Both the position numbers and the translations under genes were made by a program. DNA of 64,000 nucleotides. Origin: Dietzia alimentaria 72. GTDB lineage: Bacteria; Actinomycetota; Actinomycetes; Mycobacteriales; Mycobacteriaceae. The first letter of the stretch is position 1; each line of letters starts with the position of its first letter. Below the pieces are notes generated by a model that saw only the letters and a list, made by a program, of their open reading frames with translations, was not told the DNA's origin and made no database searches. Of this stretch, positions 43,068 through 55,562 are shown in pieces. The stretch covers positions 1 through 64,000 of the forward strand of contig NZ_AGFF01000005.1 in assembly GCF_000226215.1 (NCBI RefSeq), in the 5' to 3' direction.

Positions 43068-44189
43068 TCAGGGCAGAATTCGCGAGATGACCTCGGCCGC
43101 CACGTCTTCGAGCAGTGGGCCCGCGTTGGCCATGGATCGCGCCAGGTCAGGTTCCTTCTCGGTCAGTGCGGCTGCGGCGGCGAACCCTGCCGCGGCAACC
43201 CGGTCGGCCTCGAGGTCCAGCCGCCCGCACACGGCGACCACCGGCACCGCGTGGGTGCGGCAGAGAGCAGCCACACCCATCGGGGTCTTGCCGTGCATCG
43301 TCTGATCGTCGAGGCGTCCTTCGCCGGTGACCACCAGCTCCGCGGCTGACACCACATCTTCTAGGCCCGTCAGCGTGCCGAGGACCTCGAAGCCGGGGTC
43401 GAGCGAGGCTCCTAGCAGTTCTCGAGCCGCGAATCCGACGCCTCCTGCGGCCCCGGAGCCTGGGGCGTCGGGGTCCACGTTCAAACCCTGGGTGCGCAAT
43501 ACCTCCACGAGACGGGTCAGCCCTGCCTCGAGGTCGTCGACCTGCTCGGCGGTCGCGCCCTTCTGTGGTCCGTAAACGCGGGCCGCACCGAGCGGGCCGA
43601 GGAGCGGATTGTCCACGTCGCAGGCCACCAGTATCCGGGAGGCGCGAACCGCGGGATCGAGGCCGTCGAGATCCACACGGTCCAGCTCGGACAGGGCGCC
43701 GCCGCCGTCGGGGAGCTCGTTGCCGGCGGCGTCGAGGAACCTGACACCCAGCGCCGACAACATGCCGGTGCCGCCGTCGGTTGAGGCGCTGCCACCGATG
43801 CCCAGATGAATGTTGCCGCGCCCGGATCGCAGGGCCGCCAGCAGGACTTCGCCCACGCCTCGACTTGAGGCTTCGAGCGGTCTGAGTTCGCCGCCCGGGA
43901 GACGGAGCAGGCCACATGCATCCGCCATCTCGACGAACGCGGTATCCGGATCGATGGCGGCGAAAGAGGTCTCGACCATCTCACCGGTGGGGCCGGAGAC
44001 CGTCACCGCCACCGTGCGGGCACCGCTGGCGACCATCACTTCAAGGCTTCCGCCGCCGCCGTCGGCGACCGGACGTTCGAGCACGTCGACGTCGGGATGC
44101 GCACGCCTCGCACCCTCCGCGGCGTGATGGCAGGCCTCGACAGCGGTGAGTGAGCCCTTGAAGGCCCCGCAGGCCACGACGATCGTCAC
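43068..44189 (-). CDS. glxK: Glycerate 2-kinase (GlxK/GarK family)
   Basis: A 373-residue kinase that phosphorylates glycerate in the glyoxylate/glycerate pathway. It has ACGAFKGSLTAVEA at the N-terminus, PVADGGGGSLEVM, HLGIGGSASTDGGTGML and VVTGEGRLDDQTMHGKTP, all in family order. The GTG at 44189 is chosen since relatives begin just before the GAFKGSL motif; ATG 44207 is six codons earlier. A strong terminator hairpin ends the upstream gene at 44229-44266. Confidence 0.92.
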   Translation of the reverse strand: MTIVVACGAFKGSLTAVEACHHAAEGARRAHPDVDVLERPVADGGGGSLEVMVASGARTVAVTVSGPTGEMVETSFAAIDPDTAFVEMADACGLLRLPGGELRPLEASSRGVGEVLLAALRSGRGNIHLGIGGSASTDGGTGMLSALGVRFLDAAGNELPDGGGALSELDRVDLDGLDPAVRASRILVACDVDNPLLGPLGAARVYGPQKGATAEQVDDLEAGLTRLVEVLRTQGLNVDPDAPGSGAAGGVGFAARELLGASLDPGFEVLGTLTGLEDVVSAAELVVTGEGRLDDQTMHGKTPMGVAALCRTHAVPVVAVCGRLDLEADRVAAAGFAAAAALTEKEPDLARSMANAGPLLEDVAAEVISRILP

Positions 44190-44228
44190 ACCTGCATCAT
44201 CCCCCATCGTGTCCGGAGACACACGACG

Positions 44229-44266
44229 GCCCGGGTTCGTGACGGGGGAGTGTCTCGAACCCGGGC
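44229..44266. terminator. Hairpin terminator after the Gly/Ser-rich secreted protein gene
   Basis: GCCCGGGTTCG (44229-44239) pairs perfectly with CGAACCCGGGC (44256-44266), an 11-bp stem with a 16-base loop. It lies just after the minus-strand stop at 44298 and before the glycerate kinase start. Confidence 0.75.
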
Positions 44267-44297
44267 AGGGAAAGCGCATCCGAATGCGCGAGAGAGA

Positions 44298-44933
44298 TCA
44301 GGCGGCTGGGCCGGTGCCCTCAGTGCCATTGTCGTTGGCGTTGGAGCTCAGGCCGGCGAGCGAGCCGCTCAGCGAGCCGGAGTCGGTGTTCTCGGCCTCG
44401 ACCGTGTCCTCTTCCGTCCCCTCGTCCGTCGAGCCGAGCGACCCGAGCAAGCCGGAGCCCTCAGCATTGGGGGTGGCGGTCTTTTCGTCGGCGACCGTGG
44501 CAGGCTTGGTGGTCTCGGCGTCGTCACTACCGCTGGTCAGCGAGCCGGTGTCGAGTGAGCCATCGCCTTCGGCGGTTCCGCCCTTGTCCTCGTTGGAGCC
44601 CGATCCGGTGTCGCCGTCGATGAGGGCGCTGCCGGTGTTCGGGGAGATGCCGAGGCTGCCGAACTCGATGGATCCCGGGTTAGGTGCCTCGGCGTCGAGG
44701 TTGAGGTTGAGGGCAAGGCTGCCGACGTCGAGTGTGAGGTCCGTGTTGAGGGCGCCCTCAAGGCTGCTGTCCTCGCCCGTGAGTTTCTCGAGGCTCGCGG
44801 CGGGGCCCTCGGGAGCGGTGTCCGCTGCGGCGGCCAGTCCGGGGGCCGCGATGGCGGCACCGATTCCGAATGCGCTGACTGCGGCGATTCGGGCAGCGGT
44901 GCGGTGGGTGGTCTTGCGGTGGGTGTTCGTCAT
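44298..44933 (-). CDS. Secreted Gly/Ser/Asp-rich protein, GSL family member 1
   Basis: A 211-residue protein with a Sec signal peptide (RKTTHRTAARIAAVSAFGIG... AAPGLAAAA, cut near residue 37). The mature part is acidic and rich in Gly, Ser, Asp and Glu. GSLALNLNL at 71-79 has alternating polar and hydrophobic residues, followed by APNPGSIEFGSLGIS and many GS[LA] and GSG units. It has no known domain. A similar motif is in the protein at 56523. The ATG at 44933 has CGGAG upstream; a promoter is at about 45008-45035. Cell-surface location is inferred. Confidence 0.75.
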   Translation of the reverse strand: MTNTHRKTTHRTAARIAAVSAFGIGAAIAAPGLAAAADTAPEGPAASLEKLTGEDSSLEGALNTDLTLDVGSLALNLNLDAEAPNPGSIEFGSLGISPNTGSALIDGDTGSGSNEDKGGTAEGDGSLDTGSLTSGSDDAETTKPATVADEKTATPNAEGSGLLGSLGSTDEGTEEDTVEAENTDSGSLSGSLAGLSSNANDNGTEGTGPAA

Positions 44934-44978
44934 AGATGAACTCCGATCTGCATCGACCCCGATGTCTCTCATCGCGGG

Positions 44979-44999
44979 CACCTCGGTCGGAGCGAGGTG
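44979..44999 (-). ncRNA. Small hairpin in the 5' leader of the secreted-protein gene
   Basis: CACCTCG (44979-44985) pairs with CGAGGTG (44993-44999). It is within the predicted untranslated leader of the gene starting at 44933. No riboswitch family was recognised. Confidence 0.3.
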
Positions 45000-45007
45000 C
45001 GTTGGCG

Positions 45008-45035
45008 ACACTACAAGCGGAAATCGGGGGCGCAA
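45008..45035 (-). promoter_or_regulatory. Candidate promoter of the secreted-protein gene
   Basis: On the minus strand, TTGCGC (plus 45030-45035) and TAGTGT (plus 45008-45013) are separated by 16 bases, a plausible -35/-10 pair about 75 bases before ATG 44933. The remaining part of the 362-base gap 44934-45295 has no credible gene. Confidence 0.45.
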
Positions 45036-45249
45036 GGGGTTCGGATGCTGAGCGTTTCTTGAGGTAACACTCCGATCACGAGGTGCCTAGTTGCCCTCTC
45101 GGGAGCGCCCGCATGCGAGCGGAGTTTGGTGGCCCGCCTGCGAGGACAGCATTCGTGTGACCCGATCGGAGGCACGGCGAGCATCCGCCCGAATGCCGTC
45201 GGGGCCGACAACGGACGTCGTAATCCGCGGCGCGCTTATCCGGAAGTAA

Positions 45250-45265
45250 GGTGATCAGGCTCACA
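45250..45265. promoter_or_regulatory. CRP/GlxR-like palindrome
   Basis: GTGA (45251-45254), six bases, then TCACA (45261-45265) fits the CRP-family consensus TGTGA-N6-TCACA with one change at the first base. It is 240 bases upstream of the nearest downstream minus-strand promoter, so its target is unclear. Confidence 0.45.
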
Positions 45266-45295
45266 CCGTTCCGGGCTTCCGGTGCCTCCCGCGCC

Positions 45296-46447
45296 TCAGC
45301 GCCCCGGTGGGCGGGGGACCGAGCCGACGAATTGCATGGACTTGTATGGCCATCCGGCCGGTCCTGCTGCGGAGTCGTGGGTGTTCCACTGGCTCACCAC
45401 GAAGTGCCACCGCTCCGGGGTGGAGCCGGGAACGGGACAACCCCCATAAAGCTGGGCCACCCTGGCGGGCCCGGCAGCGGGGTCGGTGCCGTCCGACTCA
45501 TCGCCCCACGCGCAGCCGGTCAGGAGTGTGGTGTGCGTGGTGGCGGCCGGGTCCATCAGGTCGGCCTCGATGTGCGGGAAGGTCAGACAGTCGATCCGGT
45601 AGTGCTCGGCATTGAAGTAGGTCAGAGTCCAGAAGTCCTCGCACCTGCGCAGGTACATCTCGCCGATCCGCCCCGGGAGCACGATGGTGGTGGGGTGGCC
45701 CCAGTCCCAGCGACCATCCTTGAATCCCCAGGTCTGCCACTTGCCCAGGTCTGGATCAGCAAGATTCTGTTCGGGCACGCGCATGAGAATGACGCCCTTG
45801 TCCCGCTGAAACCCGGTGGACAGGACGTAGACGTACCCGTCGCCTCCGAGCTCCCAGGTCCACAGTTGGCGGTGTCCTCCCTCGAGACGCCCGGCAAATT
45901 CGACGCCGGTGGGTTCCCAGGTGCGTCCGTCGTCGGTCGAGCGGTGGATCTGCGTCCGGGTGACGGTGCCGAGCCCCCCGTTGACCATGACATGTAGATA
46001 CATGGTGTGACCGATGGTCAGGACGTCGCTTGGCAGGATGGTTGAGCAGCTCCGGCCGTGGACATAGTCGATCAACTGTGAGGCGTAGTCGTGGGGGCCG
46101 GGTCCGGCGGCGTCCGCCCATTCGAGCCCTGCGGCGGGATCGGTGGTGTCGGAGAACAGGCCCACGGGGGAGCGCCAGTCCGGGTTGCCGGGGCCCGGCC
46201 GGTCATCGGTAGTGGGGGAGCACTGCGCGATTCCCGGGTGCGGTCGACCCACGTGAGGCGCGCCGATTCCCGCGCCCGCGAAGGTGTCGCCGAAAACCGA
46301 GAGGAGTCGGCCGGAGGGGGTGCGGGCGAGGATCCCGAGGTCGGTCCCCTCCATGCCGAATGCCGTCGTGATGCCCGGTCCGGAAAGGTCCCGGACCTTG
46401 CGAGTGGCGATCGGGGGGGTTGCATTGGGCGGGGGCGAAGCCGTCAT
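45296..46447 (-). CDS. DUF4185 domain protein
   Basis: A 383-residue protein of the DUF4185 family, seen by the pattern VFGDTFAG near the N-terminus, NPDWRSPVG, HRSTDDGRTWEPTGVEF, and DGYVYVLSTGFQRDKG (beta-propeller-like blades), plus FWTLTYFNAEHYRIDCL. It contains no signal peptide at the chosen start, although mycobacterial relatives are often secreted. The ATG at 46447 is seven bases after TAGCGT, so it is probably leaderless. The biochemical role of the domain is unknown; a sugar-related function has been proposed for the fold. Confidence 0.8.
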   Translation of the reverse strand: MTASPPPNATPPIATRKVRDLSGPGITTAFGMEGTDLGILARTPSGRLLSVFGDTFAGAGIGAPHVGRPHPGIAQCSPTTDDRPGPGNPDWRSPVGLFSDTTDPAAGLEWADAAGPGPHDYASQLIDYVHGRSCSTILPSDVLTIGHTMYLHVMVNGGLGTVTRTQIHRSTDDGRTWEPTGVEFAGRLEGGHRQLWTWELGGDGYVYVLSTGFQRDKGVILMRVPEQNLADPDLGKWQTWGFKDGRWDWGHPTTIVLPGRIGEMYLRRCEDFWTLTYFNAEHYRIDCLTFPHIEADLMDPAATTHTTLLTGCAWGDESDGTDPAAGPARVAQLYGGCPVPGSTPERWHFVVSQWNTHDSAAGPAGWPYKSMQFVGSVPRPPGR

Positions 46448-46454
46448 GTGACTG

Positions 46455-46460
46455 ACGCTA
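46455..46460 (-). promoter_or_regulatory. -10 box (TAGCGT), leaderless DUF4185 gene
   Basis: On the minus strand TAGCGT is seven bases before ATG 46447. Confidence 0.5.
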
Positions 46461-46545
46461 CCGCTCGGCGGTGCCGGGGGCGCCCACGACCGTTGCAAGG
46501 TCACAATCGGGTGAAGCAAGCGCCTAGCGTCGTAGGTCTCCGCGT

Positions 46546-47097
46546 ATGGTCGGGCGCGTGACTCACCCCTTTGCGCGGGCCCGGAAAGAGCTCGTCCCCG
46601 GCCACTGGTTCGGCCCGGTCGCCGTTATGTCGCTGGGGTGCGTACTCGCGTGGAGCATCATCGGGTTTGGTCACAGTGCTCCGTTGGCGGTGGCCGTCCT
46701 GATGGCGGCCGCCATCGCGGCCCTCTGGAACTCGCCCCTGCGGGTGGTCGGGCATGAGCCGCTTGACGCTGTGCGCAGTGCGGCTCGCATCGAGCGCGCG
46801 GTGGTGGTTCTCTGGCGGCCTGGGTGCCCCTACTCATCCGCGCTGCGACGCCGTGCGGCTCGCGAGGGGCTGGATGTCCACTGGGTCAACATCTGGCGAG
46901 ACGAGGCGGCTTACGACCTGTGCCGCAGCATCAACCTGGGCTCGGAGGCAACTCCCACTGCGGTGCTGCTCGCCCCGGCCCTCTCAGGTCCAGTGGTGAT
47001 CCCCGCTTCGGTCTCGGGCATTCGGGAGGCCACCTCCGCTCGCTCGCCCGTCCAGGCACTCGGGCGGGCCGGTCAGATAGAGGGCGACAGCCGCTGA
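46546..47097 (+). CDS. Membrane glutaredoxin-like protein with CPYS active site
   Basis: A 183-residue protein. Two hydrophobic helices (about 24-41 and 47-61) anchor a C-terminal thioredoxin-fold domain. The active site is CPYS (C94-S97), a monothiol version of the CPYC of glutaredoxins, and the cis-Pro is in EATPTAV (about 134-140). This is typical of mycoredoxin-like membrane proteins of Mycobacteriales. It may reduce mycothiol mixed disulfides or act in oxidative stress; the partner is unknown. The ATG at 46546 (or GTG 46558) has TAGGTC seven bases upstream, a weak leaderless hint. Confidence 0.8.
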   Translation: MVGRVTHPFARARKELVPGHWFGPVAVMSLGCVLAWSIIGFGHSAPLAVAVLMAAAIAALWNSPLRVVGHEPLDAVRSAARIERAVVVLWRPGCPYSSALRRRAAREGLDVHWVNIWRDEAAYDLCRSINLGSEATPTAVLLAPALSGPVVIPASVSGIREATSARSPVQALGRAGQIEGDSR

Positions 47098-47176
47098 GCG
47101 CGCGGGCGACCCTGGGTGGGTTGAGATCTCGTCGCGCTCCGGGGGTCTGAGTAGGCGTCGGTTGGATGACGACGAC

Positions 47177-47188
47177 GTGTGCGCACAC
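47177..47188. promoter_or_regulatory. Perfect 12-bp palindrome before the PGS gene
   Basis: GTGTGCGCACAC is fully symmetrical. It lies in the 235-base gap upstream of the PGS-repeat gene, 28 bases before the larger inverted repeat. Confidence 0.35.
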
Positions 47189-47215
47189 CCGGCCGGCGAA
47201 GAGTGCAAATTTCGC

Positions 47216-47250
47216 AGTGTTATCGGTAGAAGTGTGATGCAGATAACACT
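47216..47250. promoter_or_regulatory. Large inverted repeat upstream of the PGS-repeat gene
   Basis: AGTGTTATC (47216-47224) is the exact reverse complement of GATAACACT (47242-47250), separated by 17 bases that include GTGTGATG. It is AT-rich, 83 bases before the start at 47333. A regulator binding site (or transcription-attenuation hairpin) is likely. Confidence 0.55.
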
Positions 47251-47332
47251 ATGCTGATTCTTGGCGACGCCTCAATCGCGGAACGCACCGCGTAGCAGCC
47301 TTGCGGGGCCGACCAGAGAATCGAGTTCTGGA

Positions 47333-48733
47333 ATGAAGAATAATCGTCCTCGTCCACTCCGTATTGCTGTGCTCGGCAGCGTCGCGGTTCTGGCGATTGC
47401 CGGTTCGACGGGAGTCGCGCACGCCCGGGACGGATCACTGGGCGTCGGCCTCGGACTCGACCTCGAACTGCTTCTCGGATCTTCCGACCCCGGCTCGGCT
47501 GATCCGGGGTCGCTCGATCAGCTGTCGTCCGGCTCGCTCGATCCGGGCTCAATGAAGCCGGGGTCAGCTGGCAGTTCATTGGATCCTGGTTCCGTCAATC
47601 CAGGCTCTGCCGACCCGGGTTCGTTGAATCCCGGGTCCGTTCTCGGCTCGTTGGACCCTGGTTCCGTTGATCCGGGCTCAATGAGCCCCGGGTCCGCTCT
47701 CAGTTCTTTGGACCCTGGTTCTGTCGGTCCGGGTTCGTTGGTTCCCGGGTCCACATCCGGCTCGATGGACCCTGGTTCTGTCGGTCCGGGTTCGTTGGTT
47801 CCCGGGTCCACATCCGGCTCGATGGACCTGGGCTCGGTCGGGGCTGGTTCGTTGGTCGGGTTGATGCTTGCGGTCTCGGTGGCGTCTTCGGATGCTGCTT
47901 CGTTGGAGGGGAGTCTGGAGCCGGGTTCGTTGGATCAGCTTTCTTCGGGTTCTGGTGGGGATTCGCTGGGCGAGCTGTCGTCGGGTTCGGATGGTGGGTC
48001 TGGTGGGCAGGGCTCTGAGGGGTCGTCCGAGGGGTCGGCTGAGGGGTCGTTGGATGCGGGGTCGATTGGGGCGGGTTCGGATGCGGGGTCGATGCTTCCC
48101 GGTTCGGTTGGCCCGGGGTCTCTGGCTGCTGGTTCGTTGGTCGGGTTGATGCTTGCGGTCTCGGTGGGGTCTTCGGATTCTGCTTCGTTGGAGGGGAGTC
48201 TGGAGCCGGGTTCGTTGGATCAGCTTTCTTCGGGTTCTGGTGGGGATTCGCTGGGCGAGCTGTCGTCGGGTTCGGAGATGGGTTCGGATGGTGGGTCTGG
48301 TGGGCAGGGCTCTGAGGGGTCGTCCGAAGGGTCGGCCGAGGGTTCGTTGGATGCGGGGTCGATTGGGGCGGGTTCGGATGCGGGATCGGCATCAGTCGGT
48401 TCGCTCTTTCCGCTGATTCTCGTAGGCGGTTCGATCGCAGGGATCGCGATCGCTGCACCGCAGATTCCGCAGTGGGCCGCTGATATGGGCATCGTGTTGC
48501 CGCCGTTGCCGGGTCTTCCGGTTCCGCCGCCCGCCCGCGCCGTGGCTCCGCCGGTCGCGCCGGGCCCGCCGGCCCCGAACGGTCGAGGTGGCGAACCCGG
48601 AGTCGTAGGCGGAAACGCCACCGGCGCGATTGCTGGCGTCAATGCCGTGGTCGTCATGACGGGTTCTCTGGGCGACTACGAGGTGGACCTACCGAAGGGG
48701 ATCGCACTCCCACCGTTGCCGTTCATCAAGTGA
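47333..48733 (+). CDS. Secreted PGS-pentapeptide repeat protein, GSL family member 2
   Basis: A 466-residue protein with a Sec signal peptide (KNNRPRPLR ... STGVAHA, cut near residue 31). The mature part up to about residue 350 is built of five-residue units of form [hydrophobic]-x-P-G-S (about 20 copies, such as LDPGS, VGPGS, LVPGS) mixed with GS and SG runs. A 19-residue block is present twice in tandem and an 85-residue block twice. After a hydrophobic stretch (FPLILVGGSIAGIAIAAP) comes a Pro-rich tail ending in LPPLPFIK. I recognise no family. A surface structural or adhesive role is plausible; a beta-helix is possible. Confidence 0.72.
   Translation: MKNNRPRPLRIAVLGSVAVLAIAGSTGVAHARDGSLGVGLGLDLELLLGSSDPGSADPGSLDQLSSGSLDPGSMKPGSAGSSLDPGSVNPGSADPGSLNPGSVLGSLDPGSVDPGSMSPGSALSSLDPGSVGPGSLVPGSTSGSMDPGSVGPGSLVPGSTSGSMDLGSVGAGSLVGLMLAVSVASSDAASLEGSLEPGSLDQLSSGSGGDSLGELSSGSDGGSGGQGSEGSSEGSAEGSLDAGSIGAGSDAGSMLPGSVGPGSLAAGSLVGLMLAVSVGSSDSASLEGSLEPGSLDQLSSGSGGDSLGELSSGSEMGSDGGSGGQGSEGSSEGSAEGSLDAGSIGAGSDAGSASVGSLFPLILVGGSIAGIAIAAPQIPQWAADMGIVLPPLPGLPVPPPARAVAPPVAPGPPAPNGRGGEPGVVGGNATGAIAGVNAVVVMTGSLGDYEVDLPKGIALPPLPFIK
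47709..47822 (+). repeat. Tandem 57-bp repeat inside the PGS gene
   Basis: Two adjacent copies (47709-47765 and 47766-47822) are identical in the sequence read, encoding the 19-residue unit MDPGSVGPGSLVPGSTSGS apart from the first residue. This indicates a recent slippage or duplication. Confidence 0.85.
47843..48388 (+). repeat. Direct duplication of about 250 bp inside the PGS gene
   Basis: Copy 1 is 47843-48091 (about 249 bp) and copy 2 is 48128-48388 (about 261 bp, with a 12-bp insertion encoding EMGS). They are almost identical at the DNA level. The third-position bases are unusual for this genome (many TTG, TCG, GGT, GGG). Confidence 0.85.
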
Positions 48734-48746
48734 ACTGAAGTGAGCT

Positions 48747-48780
48747 GATCCCTCGCCCCGGGCTTCCGGTGCGGGGGATC
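48747..48780. terminator. Hairpin after the PGS gene
   Basis: GATCCCTCGCCCC pairs with most of GTGCGGGGGATC around a short GGCTTCCG loop, 13 bases after the stop at 48733. No clear T-tract. Confidence 0.5.
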
Positions 48781-48805
48781 CGGCGTTTTCAGAGTGCCGT
48801 TACCT

Positions 48806-48819
48806 TGAGATAAATCTCA
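48806..48819. promoter_or_regulatory. Palindrome upstream of gltB
   Basis: TGAGAT-AA-ATCTCA is symmetrical. TTGAGATTTGAC at 48850-48861 repeats its left half. Both lie about 130-180 bases before gltB and are AT-rich for this genome, a likely operator. Neither matches a recognised AmtR or GlnR box closely. Confidence 0.45.
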
Positions 48820-48990
48820 CAAGGTGGAATCGTAGTCCCACTTCAGCGGTTGAGATTTGACTTCACAGACTTGTGTGGGGAGCCACCTTTCCCCATATGA
48901 TTCTGGAGCCAGAGCACCGCGGTTCTCTGAGTACGGGGGGCTCCCCACACACCACGGAGTCCGCCCGTCGACAAGTGAAGGCGACCAGAA

Positions 48991-53587
<4,597 letters not shown>

Positions 53588-53595
<8 letters not shown>

Positions 53596-55060
53596 CCCGA
53601 AGGGCTTTCTCAAGCACACAAGGCGCGAACTGCCGACGCGTCGACCCGTCGACCTGCGGATCCTGGATTGGAAAGAGGTGTACGAGTCCACCGTCCTGCC
53701 CGAGGACGCGCTGAAGACCCAGGCGTCTCGCTGCATGAGCTGTGGCATCCCGTTCTGCCACCAGGGTTGCCCGCTGGGCAACATCATCCCGGAGTGGAAT
53801 GACCTGGTGCACCGGGGTAAGTGGGACGACGCGGTGGACAGACTGCACGCCACCAATAACTTCCCCGAGTTCACCGGGCGGTTGTGCCCGGCACCCTGCG
53901 AGGGGTCCTGCGTCCTGGGGATCAACCAAGAGCCGGTGACCATCAAGCAGATCGAGGTCGAGATCGCCGAGGCCGCCTGGGCAGATGGTGGCATGGAGCC
54001 GGTGATCCCGTCATTCCGCACCGGTCAGACGGTTGCGGTGGTGGGCTCCGGACCCGCCGGACTCGCCGCCGCTCAGCAGCTGACCCGCGCCGGCCACACG
54101 GTGACTGTGTTCGAGCGTGATGATCGGATCGGCGGGCTGATGCGCTACGGCATCCCCGAGTTCAAGATGGAGAAGGCCGTCGTTGACCGGCGCCTGGCCC
54201 AGATGGAAGCGGAGGGCACAGTCTTCCGTCCGGGCGTGAACGTGGGAAAGGACATCACCGCCACGCAACTCCGCGCGCAGTTCGATGCCGTGGTCCTGTG
54301 CGGCGGCGCCACGCTACGGCGCGACCTGCCGGTCCCAGGGCGCGAACTCGACGGCATCCACCAGGCCATGGACTACCTGCCGCTGGCGAACAAGGCTGCC
54401 GCCGGGGACCCGGTGGTCGACGCCGAAGGGCTGCCTGCGATCCACGCCCGGGACAAGCACGTGATCATTATCGGTGGTGGTGACACCGGGGCTGACTGCC
54501 TCGGTACCGCCACCCGGCAGGGCGCGAAGTCAATCAAGAGCTTCGAGATCATGCCCCGCCCGCCGGCCACCCGCGCCGCCTCCACACCGTGGCCGGTGTA
54601 CCCGCTGATGTTCCGCACAGCGTCCGCACACGAGGAGAACGGGGAGCGCGTCTACGCCGTATCCACAGCCGAATTCGTGGGGGAGGGCGGCCACGTGACC
54701 GCGCTCAAGGGCTCGGAGGTCAAGATGGTCGACGGCCGGTTCGAGACGGTCCCCGGCACCGACTTCGAGTATCCGGCCGACCTGGTCCTGCTGGCGATGG
54801 GCTTCACCGGTGCCCAGAAGTCGGGCCTGTGTTCGGACCTCGGCGTGGAATTCACCGCCCGCGGCAACGTGGATCGCGACGCCACCTTCGCCACCAATGT
54901 CGACGGCGTCTTTGTGGCCGGTGACATGGGCCGTGGTCAGTCGCTCATAGTGTGGGCTATCGCCGAGGGCAGAGCGGCCGCCGCGGCGGTCGACCGCCAC
55001 CTCATGGGAGAGACCGCGCTGCCGGCCCCGATCCGGCCGACGGACGTCGCCCAGCGTTGA
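53588..55060 (+). CDS. gltD: Glutamate synthase small subunit GltD
   Basis: A 490-residue NADPH-dependent flavoprotein that feeds electrons to GltB. The N-terminal iron-sulfur Cys sets are [13 protein letters not shown] and CPAPCEGSC. The FAD site is [15 protein letters not shown], the NADPH site is [14 protein letters not shown], and GMVxAGD-type FAD closure is [16 protein letters not shown]. Length and motifs are standard. It ends before a near-perfect terminator. Confidence 0.96.
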
Positions 55061-55075
55061 TGCGCGCTGCCGGTC

Positions 55076-55109
55076 GGTGCCCCACCGTCGCTGACGACGG
55101 TGGGGCACC
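55076..55109. terminator. Perfect hairpin after gltD
   Basis: GGTGCCCCACCGTCG (55076-55090) is the exact reverse complement of CGACGGTGGGGCACC (55095-55109), with a 4-base CTGA loop, 15 bases after the gltD stop. The 15-bp stem is strong although no T-run follows. Confidence 0.85.
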
Positions 55110-55189
55110 GTAGCGCGTCACCTTAATTGAACCTAAGATCGGTTCCACCACGTTTACAGGCGGCCCGGCCGCCACCACGGAAGGCATTC

Positions 55190-55537
55190 ATGGTCAGCCT
55201 GCGCCCAATCACCGTGATCGGCGCGCTCTGCGTTTCTGTCGCGGTGGTCGGCGCACCGGCGGCGACCGTCCAGGCGGAGGAGGCCGGGCCCCGTGTGGTG
55301 GTGACCGACCTCCCCGTACTCAGCGAACTCCCGCCTCTGCCGTCCGGCGACTCGACCGACGAGGTTGAGGATGCCCCGGAGCGGGAGCCCTTCGCCCTGT
55401 CCGGCGTGCAGACCATCGCGCTCGGCCTCGCCGTCGCGGCGCTGGTCGCGGGTGGGGCCGGGCTCGCGCTGGTGACCCGACGCGGGCGCAGCATCCCGGC
55501 GGACGTGCAGTCCGAACCCACTGATCCCGACACGTGA
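55190..55537 (+). CDS. Small secreted or single-pass membrane protein
   Basis: A 115-residue protein with an N-terminal signal-like segment (VSLRPITVIGALCVSVAVVGAPAATVQAE) and a C-terminal hydrophobic helix (about 72-95, VQTIALGLAVAALVAGGAGL) followed by RRGR. The middle is short, acidic and Pro-rich. It would be a small protein with its middle part outside the cell. No family is recognised. ATG 55190 has GGAAGG seven bases upstream. It follows the gltD terminator, so it is a separate unit. Confidence 0.68.
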   Translation: MVSLRPITVIGALCVSVAVVGAPAATVQAEEAGPRVVVTDLPVLSELPPLPSGDSTDEVEDAPEREPFALSGVQTIALGLAVAALVAGGAGLALVTRRGRSIPADVQSEPTDPDT

Positions 55538-55549
55538 CCACACGCCCGA

Positions 55550-55555
55550 TAGGCT
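55550..55555 (+). promoter_or_regulatory. -10 box (TAGGCT), leaderless S4-domain gene
   Basis: TAGGCT, seven bases, then ATG 55563. Confidence 0.5.
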
Positions 55556-55562
55556 CGTCGGT

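Noticed and set aside
45011-45264. Two short minus-strand frames in the 362-base gap
   Set aside because: No ribosome site, no similarity, and they overlap a likely promoter.
47700-48458. Long open frame of 252 residues on the minus strand within the PGS gene
   Set aside because: It is an artefact of the repetitive GC-rich coding strand, rich in Pro, Thr, Asn and Arg with no start signal or domain; the plus frame has a signal peptide and a regular repeat.
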